Positions 6,567 to 11,076 of a DNA stretch of 11,076 nt are shown here, in pieces; position 1 is the first letter of the stretch, and each line of letters opens with the position of its first letter. The notes below the pieces were generated by a model. The model was not told the origin of the DNA, did not search any database, and worked only from the letters and a program-made list of their open reading frames with translations. Source of the stretch: Bacillota bacterium (GTDB taxonomy: Bacteria; Bacillota; Clostridia; Peptostreptococcales; Anaerovoracaceae); contig JAFYIC010000027.1 of NCBI GenBank assembly GCA_017538845.1, forward strand, positions 1 through 11,076, written 5' to 3'. The position numbers and the translations under genes were made by a program.

Positions 6567-8042
6567 GTGGCTTTGAACAGCAGAAATCTGAACTACAAAG
6601 CTATACTGAAGCTCAACGGGATCATCCTCCTCATAGTCGGAGCGGCCATGATCCCCGCTTTGCTGTGCGCTTTTTACTACGATGAACCGGGAACTGCAAC
6701 AGGCATCCTGAAGTCGATGGCTGTCATCGTTCCTCTGGGCCTTATACTTTTCGTGTCCATGCGTTTTTCCAAAGCCATATTCAGGGCCCGTGACGGCTAC
6801 ATCGCCGTAGCCACATGCTGGATCACCGCTTGCATTTTCGGCGTGCTGCCTTACCTTTTCACAGGGCTCACAGATTCATTCATTGACGCTCTGTTTGAGT
6901 CCACCGCAGGCATTTCAACCACCGGAAGTTCTGTTCTGGATGTTACCCTGTTTTCAAAGGGAATGCTCATGTGGAAGGCCACTTCCAACTGGATCGGCGG
7001 CATGGGAATACTCATATTCATCATTTCCGTATTTCCGGCGCTTGGCATCAACGGACAGGTTATCGCCCGTCTTGAGACACCTTCACCGGTACTTGAAAAA
7101 TCCGCAATCAGGATGACTGATACAGCCAAAATACTGTACATTACATACATTGTGTTCACTTTACTGGAATTCGTACTCCTCGAACTCGGAAGTTCCATGA
7201 GCACATTCGACGCTCTGGCAAACTCCATGAGCTGCATAAGTACGGGAGGTCTTTTCCTGCACCCGGGCGGTCTGGATTATTACGGCAGCAACTATGTGGA
7301 TTTCATTATATGCGCTTTCGCGGTAATAGGCTCTGTCAACTTCCTGATGTATTTCTACCTGATAAAGAGAAACTTCAAGGCGATAGCAAAAGATACCGAA
7401 CTGCGTGTATTCCTTCTGGTACTTGCCGCGGCCATCGTGATCGGATTCATCTCCCTGTGGAATTCAGGGGACATGGCTCCCGGAGAGGCTTTCAAGATCA
7501 GCGCTGTACAGGTAGTGAGCAACATGACTACCGCAGGCTTTTCATACACCAGCATAATCTGGCCTTCGACCTGCCAGATGCTGCTGCTTATACTGATGTT
7601 CACCGGCGGATGCTCTGCTTCGACCAGCGGCTCTCTCAAGATAGTCCGCGTCATATTCCTGTTCAAGTATATACGGCGCGGAATGTTCAGAAAAATCCAT
7701 CCCCGGGCAATAAGGACCATAAAACTCAATGGACGGCCTGTACCGCCTCCTGTCGTTTCCGCCATAGCGGTATTCATCCTGACTTTCTTTGGTTTCTTCC
7801 TGCTGTCATGCGTCATCCTGTCCACACAGGGTTACAACTTCACGACCACAATGAGCACGTCTATAGCTATTCTTTCCAACTGCGGACTTGCTCTGAATGA
7901 CGCAGGGCTGCTGGTGGATAACTTCAGCGATTTCTCAGGATTCCTCAAGGTATATATGTGCCTGATGATGCTCGTCGGAAGGCTGGAACTCTTCACAATG
8001 ATCATCTTCTTCACCAGAGCCTTCTGGGACAGGAAAAAATAA
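6567..8042 (+). CDS. trkH: TrkH family potassium channel subunit, copy 2 (divergent)
   Basis: Encodes 491 residues from GTG at 6567, chosen because AGAGG lies 8 bases upstream; a GTG at 6558 (494 residues) or a TTG at 6573 are alternatives. It is clearly paralogous to the preceding gene along its whole length: shared elements include RARDGY/KMRDGF, STTGSS, NWIGGMGI, TGGCSAST and the closing GRLEL. Filter segments are STTGSS (about 117-122), STGGLF (225-230), TTAGFS (321-326) and SNCGLAL (437-443). The fourth departs from the usual N-x-GP-x-G pattern, losing the proline, and the first filter ends in Ser instead of Ala. It follows copy 1 by 16 bases in the same operon and precedes the terminator at 8055. 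It may form a heterodimer or an alternative homodimer with different ion selectivity, kinetics or regulation; this is inference. Confidence 0.94.
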   Translation: MALNSRNLNYKAILKLNGIILLIVGAAMIPALLCAFYYDEPGTATGILKSMAVIVPLGLILFVSMRFSKAIFRARDGYIAVATCWITACIFGVLPYLFTGLTDSFIDALFESTAGISTTGSSVLDVTLFSKGMLMWKATSNWIGGMGILIFIISVFPALGINGQVIARLETPSPVLEKSAIRMTDTAKILYITYIVFTLLEFVLLELGSSMSTFDALANSMSCISTGGLFLHPGGLDYYGSNYVDFIICAFAVIGSVNFLMYFYLIKRNFKAIAKDTELRVFLLVLAAAIVIGFISLWNSGDMAPGEAFKISAVQVVSNMTTAGFSYTSIIWPSTCQMLLLILMFTGGCSASTSGSLKIVRVIFLFKYIRRGMFRKIHPRAIRTIKLNGRPVPPPVVSAIAVFILTFFGFFLLSCVILSTQGYNFTTTMSTSIAILSNCGLALNDAGLLVDNFSDFSGFLKVYMCLMMLVGRLELFTMIIFFTRAFWDRKK

Positions 8043-8054
8043 AGAGAAGAATAA

Positions 8055-8086
8055 AGGCCTGCCGATTCGCGGGCCTCTTTTTTTAT
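8055..8086 (+). terminator. Intrinsic terminator of the trk operon
   Basis: An 8-base-pair stem including one G-T pair (8055-8062 with 8069-8076, six-base loop) is followed by CTTTTTTTAT. It lies 12 bases after the stop of the second trkH. Confidence 0.88.
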
Positions 8087-8116
8087 ATAAAAAAACATGC
8101 GGGGTTTTCCCGCATG
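8087..8116 (-). terminator. Intrinsic terminator of the CpXC gene
   Basis: A perfect 8-base-pair stem CATGCGGG/CCCGCATG (8096-8103 with 8109-8116, loop of five) is followed on the minus strand by a run of T residues (8095 down to about 8089). It is 19 bases past the minus-strand stop at 8136 and faces the trk terminator, so the two units are insulated from each other. Confidence 0.87.
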
Positions 8117-8135
8117 CCTTGAACCATCTGATCTG

Positions 8136-8807
8136 TCAGTCTTCGCTCAGGTATTTTTCCGTGACGTTCTGAGCCCACTGCCAGTCTATCTGGGCAAATC
8201 CCACGCCTGTTTCCTTGTCGAGGTTTTCTTTCATATCCTCTTTGAGGGTATCGTAGGCTTCCATGTCGATTTCCGCGAAGAAAGGATTCCCCTCTTTCAT
8301 CAGGAACACGAAACCGTTGACGCCTCCCAGAGATTCGAACAGCACTTCCCCGATCTCCTTATCACCCAGCTGCTGCTGCGCGTTGGCTATATAGTACAGC
8401 TTCATGAGTTCGATGACGCGGTCGTCAAGCTCCGCCTCTCTGAGCAGTATTTTCTCCTTCAGGCTGTTGGCGTTGAATACCATTCTCTCCTCATAGCCGT
8501 CCCTTTTGTCTTCAGGTATAAGGTCTCCCATATCCTTCACCAGCAGTTTGAATCTTTCCTGCTGTTCTTTGTCATAGTCGGGTATCACGTAGACCAGCAG
8601 TTTTTTCTCCTTGTCGTGGTAAAGACTGGTGTGGATCATAGGCGTGGTGTTCCCGCACTTCTCACATGTGAAGAGAAACAGGTCGCCTAATATTATCTTT
8701 TCCTTCGCCTCCGGACTGTCTGAGACTTCGATGCTGTCCCATACGGTCACTTCCTGTTCGTGGCCGCATCCCGGACACTTGAGTTTTTCGATCCTTGTTT
8801 TCGACAT
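8136..8807 (-). CDS. CpXC domain-containing protein, function unknown
   Basis: Encodes 223 residues with no signal peptide or membrane segment, so probably cytoplasmic. The N-terminus carries two Cys pairs, CPGC at 11-14 and CEKC at 48-51, each followed by Gly; together they should bind one zinc ion and match the CpXC family of uncharacterised bacterial proteins. After a beta-rich part (about 55-78) comes a charged helical part containing LREAELDDRVIELMKLYY (about 122-139), a pattern seen in the family. The C-terminal 60 residues (GFVFLMKEGNPFFAEIDMEAY...) are of mixed character. The ATG at 8807 is chosen because AAAGGGA lies 8 bases upstream and the Cys motif starts soon after; an in-frame ATG at 8912 lacks a good ribosome site and would read through two hairpins. 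It is a single-gene unit or follows hppA by readthrough; no clear promoter was found. No function should be inferred. Confidence 0.88.
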   Translation of the reverse strand: MSKTRIEKLKCPGCGHEQEVTVWDSIEVSDSPEAKEKIILGDLFLFTCEKCGNTTPMIHTSLYHDKEKKLLVYVIPDYDKEQQERFKLLVKDMGDLIPEDKRDGYEERMVFNANSLKEKILLREAELDDRVIELMKLYYIANAQQQLGDKEIGEVLFESLGGVNGFVFLMKEGNPFFAEIDMEAYDTLKEDMKENLDKETGVGFAQIDWQWAQNVTEKYLSED

Positions 8808-8823
8808 TTTGTTTTTCCCTTTC

Positions 8824-8846
8824 CCGCAAGCCACCGAGGCTTGCGG
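8824..8846. other. Strong hairpin in the CpXC gene leader
   Basis: A perfect 9-base-pair stem CCGCAAGCC/GGCTTGCGG with a five-base loop lies 17 bases upstream of the CpXC start codon. In the plus direction it is followed by TGCTCTTTTT and looks like a terminator, but no plus-strand gene precedes it. In the minus direction no T run follows, so it would be an untranslated-leader hairpin just 5' of the ribosome site. Its role is unclear. Confidence 0.7.
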
Positions 8847-8856
8847 TGCTCTTTTT

Positions 8857-8894
8857 ACAAAAGCAAGGCGCAGATCGCATCTGACCTGCACCTT
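8857..8894 (-). terminator. Possible weak terminator downstream of hppA
   Basis: On the minus strand AAGGTGCAG (8894-8886) can pair with CTGCGCCTT (8873-8865) through nine pairs including one G-U, with a 12-base loop, followed by GCTTTTGT. The C-A mismatch that the same arms make on the plus strand favours minus-strand use. It lies 52 bases after the hppA stop. The T run is short, so termination may be partial and some readthrough into the CpXC gene is likely. A smaller hairpin GGCTCT/AGAGCC at 8913-8927 lies between it and hppA and lacks a T run. Confidence 0.45.
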
Positions 8895-8946
8895 TATTTC
8901 GTTGATATGCATGGCTCTTTCAGAGCCTGTCTGCCTTACGTCGCGA

Positions 8947-10980
8947 TTACAGAGTAAGGAGTCCGCCTACTGCCATGAACAGAGGAGCAAATACAACTGC
9001 TACGATCGTCATCAGCTTGATGAGGATGTTGATGGACGGGCCGGATGTATCCTTGAACGGGTCGCCGACTGTGTCGCCTACAACTGTAGCTTTGTGGGTA
9101 TCTGAACCCTTTCCGCCGTAATTTCCTTCTTCAACGTATTTCTTTGCATTATCCCATGCGCCGCCTGCATTGGCCATCATGAGAGCCAGAAGTACTCCGG
9201 ATGCGAGAGCTCCGACAAGGAGTCCGCCAAGAGCCTCTGTTCCGAGAATGAGACCAACTGCCAGAGGAGCTACGATGGCCAGAAGGCCGGGAGCCAGCAT
9301 CTCTTTAAGAGCAGCCTTTGTGGATATGTCTACGCATCTTGTGTAGTCAGGATTTGAAGTTCCTGCCATGATGCCTTCATCTTCTCTGAACTGTCTTCTT
9401 ACTTCTTCGATCATCTGGTTAGCAGCTCTTCCAACGGAATTCATTGTCAGGGCTGAGAACAGGAACGGAAGCATAGCTCCGATGAATACGCCTATTACTA
9501 CAATCGGCTGAAGGATGCTGATGCTGTCAAGTCCTGTCTGCTGTGTGTATGAGAAGAACAGAGCAAGAGCTGTCAGGGCAGCGGATCCGATAGCGAATCC
9601 CTTACCGATAGCAGCTGTCGTATTTCCTACTGCGTCAAGCTTGTCTGTGATCTCTCTTACGTTCTCAGGAAGCTCTGCCATCTCAGCGATACCGCCTGCA
9701 TTGTCAGATACCGGACCGTAAGCGTCAACAGCAACTGTCATACCTGTCGTTGAAAGCATACCTACCGCAGCAAGAGCGATTCCGTACATTCCAGCGAAGT
9801 AGTAAGCGAAGAAGATGCCTGCGCAGATGCAGATGATAGGCCATACTGTTGAAAGCATTCCAACGCCCATTCCGCTGATGATGGTCGTTGCTGAACCTGT
9901 CTGTGACTGGTCTGCGATCTTCTTTACTGACTTATACTCTTCTGATGTGTATATCTCGGTGATCTTGCCTATCGCTATGCCGACGATGAGTCCTGCTATG
10001 ATAGCGATCGCATACTTGTAGCTTCCGAGCATTACTTTACTCAGGATGATAACTGCGATGATCACGATGATACCACTGATGTATGTTCCCAGGTTAAGAG
10101 CGTTTGCCGGGTTTCCGCCGTCCTTACCTCTTACCATGAGGATACCGATTACTGAAGCGATGATTCCGATAGCCGCGATGATCAGCGGGAATACCGCCGC
10201 AACGCTCTCGGAAACAGCTCCGCTTGTCTGGCTTGCTACCAGGGCAGCCAGTGTTATAGCTGAAATTATTGAGCCAACATATGATTCGAACAGGTCGGAT
10301 CCCATGCCTGCAACGTCACCAACGTTGTCGCCTACGTTGTCAGCGATTACAGCCGGGTTTCTCGGGTCGTCTTCAGGGATGCCTGCTTCAACTTTACCAA
10401 CCAGGTCAGCTCCCACGTCTGCAGCCTTTGTATAGATACCGCCGCCTACACGTCCGAAGAGAGCCATGGATGAAGCTCCGAGTCCGAATCCTGTTACGCA
10501 CTGCGCTACTGTTGCCCAGTCAAGGAGCCAGAATACCAATCCCAGACCGAGAAGTCCGAGGCCTGTTACGCAAAGTCCCATTACAGCGCCTGATCTGAAC
10601 GCTACTTTCAGAGCCTTGCTCATGCCGCCTTCCTGTGCTGCGCATGCGGTTCTTACGTTACCTTTAGTCGCTACTCTCATTCCGAAGAATCCTGCGAGAA
10701 CGGACAGGAGCGCTCCTATCACGTACAGGATAGCTGTTGTCCAGCTTACTCCGAATCCTATGGCCAGGAAGAGAATAACGATAACTATGATCATTGTCCT
10801 GTATTCCCTCTTGAGGAATGCCATTGCACCTGCTCTGATGAACCCGGATATTTCCTTCATCCTGTCAGTTCCTTCTTTTGCCTTGCTGATCCAGCCTGTA
10901 AGGCATGCAGCCACGATAAGTCCGATAATGGCTGCGATCGGGATGAGGATCTTGAGAACATCAATAGTACTGCTGCTCAT
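8947..10980 (-). CDS. hppA: Membrane-bound ion-pumping pyrophosphatase, K+-dependent type
   Basis: Encodes 677 residues, a usual length for this family of about 16 membrane helices. The enzyme couples PPi hydrolysis to H+ and/or Na+ export across the cytoplasmic membrane. Diagnostic motifs: GGGIYTKAADVGADLVGKVE at 179-198 (substrate-binding D188, D192, K196), the loop EDDPRNPAVIADNVGDNVGD at 203-222, DLFES at 229-233 (E232 is the helix-6 glutamate linked to ion coupling), and near the C-terminus GGAWDNAKKYVE at 606-617 and DTVGDPFKDTSGPS at 636-649. GNTTAAIGKG (452-461) has Ala at 456 and Gly at 459, the pair typical of K+-requiring enzymes; K+-independent ones have Lys and Thr. Whether the ion is Na+ or H+ cannot be fixed by eye, though E232 fits a Na+ pump. 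GGGAGGT stands about 8 bases before the ATG, an excellent site. Codons favour GCT, GGT, GTT, ATC and TAC, suggesting high expression. Confidence 0.96.
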   Translation of the reverse strand: MSSSTIDVLKILIPIAAIIGLIVAACLTGWISKAKEGTDRMKEISGFIRAGAMAFLKREYRTMIIVIVILFLAIGFGVSWTTAILYVIGALLSVLAGFFGMRVATKGNVRTACAAQEGGMSKALKVAFRSGAVMGLCVTGLGLLGLGLVFWLLDWATVAQCVTGFGLGASSMALFGRVGGGIYTKAADVGADLVGKVEAGIPEDDPRNPAVIADNVGDNVGDVAGMGSDLFESYVGSIISAITLAALVASQTSGAVSESVAAVFPLIIAAIGIIASVIGILMVRGKDGGNPANALNLGTYISGIIVIIAVIILSKVMLGSYKYAIAIIAGLIVGIAIGKITEIYTSEEYKSVKKIADQSQTGSATTIISGMGVGMLSTVWPIICICAGIFFAYYFAGMYGIALAAVGMLSTTGMTVAVDAYGPVSDNAGGIAEMAELPENVREITDKLDAVGNTTAAIGKGFAIGSAALTALALFFSYTQQTGLDSISILQPIVVIGVFIGAMLPFLFSALTMNSVGRAANQMIEEVRRQFREDEGIMAGTSNPDYTRCVDISTKAALKEMLAPGLLAIVAPLAVGLILGTEALGGLLVGALASGVLLALMMANAGGAWDNAKKYVEEGNYGGKGSDTHKATVVGDTVGDPFKDTSGPSINILIKLMTIVAVVFAPLFMAVGGLLTL

Positions 10981-11010
10981 AAATGATTACCTCCCTTCAC
11001 GTTACCGCAC

Positions 11011-11036
11011 AAAAAAGACGCTGAAAGCATCTTTTT
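11011..11036 (-). promoter_or_regulatory. Terminator-like hairpin in the hppA leader (possible attenuator)
   Basis: On the minus strand AAAAAGATGC (11036-11027), loop TTTCA, and GCGTCTTTTTT (11021-11011) make a 10-base-pair stem with one G-U pair, ending in a six-T run. It sits 31-56 bases before the hppA ATG. The gap to the ribosome site is too short to hold a promoter, so hppA transcripts probably begin upstream and pass through it. It may instead end an upstream gene outside the window. The AT-rich stretch 11041-11076 could hold a promoter (TAATAT at 11056-11051), with the -35 cut off by the window edge. Confidence 0.55.
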
Positions 11037-11076
11037 AAGTACGAAAGTGAATATTATTAAAATAAAAATAAGTATA

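Noticed and set aside
8808..8912. N-terminal extension of the CpXC gene to ATG at 8912
   Set aside because: The added 35 residues have no family resemblance, the ATG lacks a good ribosome site, and the stretch covers two hairpins.
10046..11038. Several plus-strand open frames opposite hppA
   Set aside because: They are Pro/Ser/Thr/Ala-rich mirror frames caused by the repetitive codon use of the membrane pyrophosphatase; none has a ribosome site or recognisable domain.
1..11076. Mobile elements, CRISPR arrays, tRNA or rRNA genes
   Set aside because: Looked for repeated units, transposase motifs, terminal inverted repeats and cloverleaf-like segments and saw none; all long gene stretches are explained by the listed proteins.

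Overview
The window looks like a piece of a low-to-mid GC Gram-positive anaerobe chromosome, most likely a clostridial member of the Bacillota. This is an inference from three things: the yraN-comM-dprA gene order, strong purine-rich Shine-Dalgarno sequences with sigma-A-like promoters, and a membrane pyrophosphatase of the K+-dependent type. Genus cannot be read from the sequence. All genes have recognisable family homology except for one domain-of-unknown-function protein. I see no mobile element, CRISPR array, tRNA or rRNA. No gene-free stretch exceeds about 165 bases.

Layout from left to right. (1) Positions 1-1947, minus strand: a yraN - comM - dprA operon (dprA runs off the left edge), driven by a near-consensus promoter at 1985-2012. 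(2) Positions 2023-3536, minus strand: a two-gene unit, a metallo-beta-lactamase-fold hydrolase followed by a Cof-type HAD phosphatase. It ends at a strong intrinsic terminator (2023-2060) placed just upstream of the yraN promoter. (3) Positions 3537-3698: a divergent control region with back-to-back promoters. (4) Positions 3699-8042, plus strand: a potassium-uptake operon, trkA - trkH - trkH, with two tandem, divergent TrkH channel subunits. (5) Positions 8055-8116: two convergent terminators. (6) Positions 8136-8807, minus strand: a CpXC-family zinc-binding protein of unknown function. (7) Positions 8947-10980, minus strand: hppA, an ion-pumping membrane pyrophosphatase, preceded by a terminator-like hairpin in its leader.

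How the parts may work together. The trk operon should bring in K+ under control of the nucleotide-sensing TrkA ring. The pyrophosphatase carries the sequence signature of the K+-requiring subclass, so its H+ or Na+ pumping should depend on the K+ pool that Trk maintains, and the gradient it makes could help drive Trk. This link is inference from families and proximity. The yraN-comM-dprA unit concerns DNA handling, namely natural transformation and recombination of incoming single strands. The points most worth a second look are the paired TrkH genes with a degenerate fourth filter in the second copy, the hairpin in the hppA leader, and the hairpin in front of the CpXC gene. I did not find a clearly novel multi-gene system.
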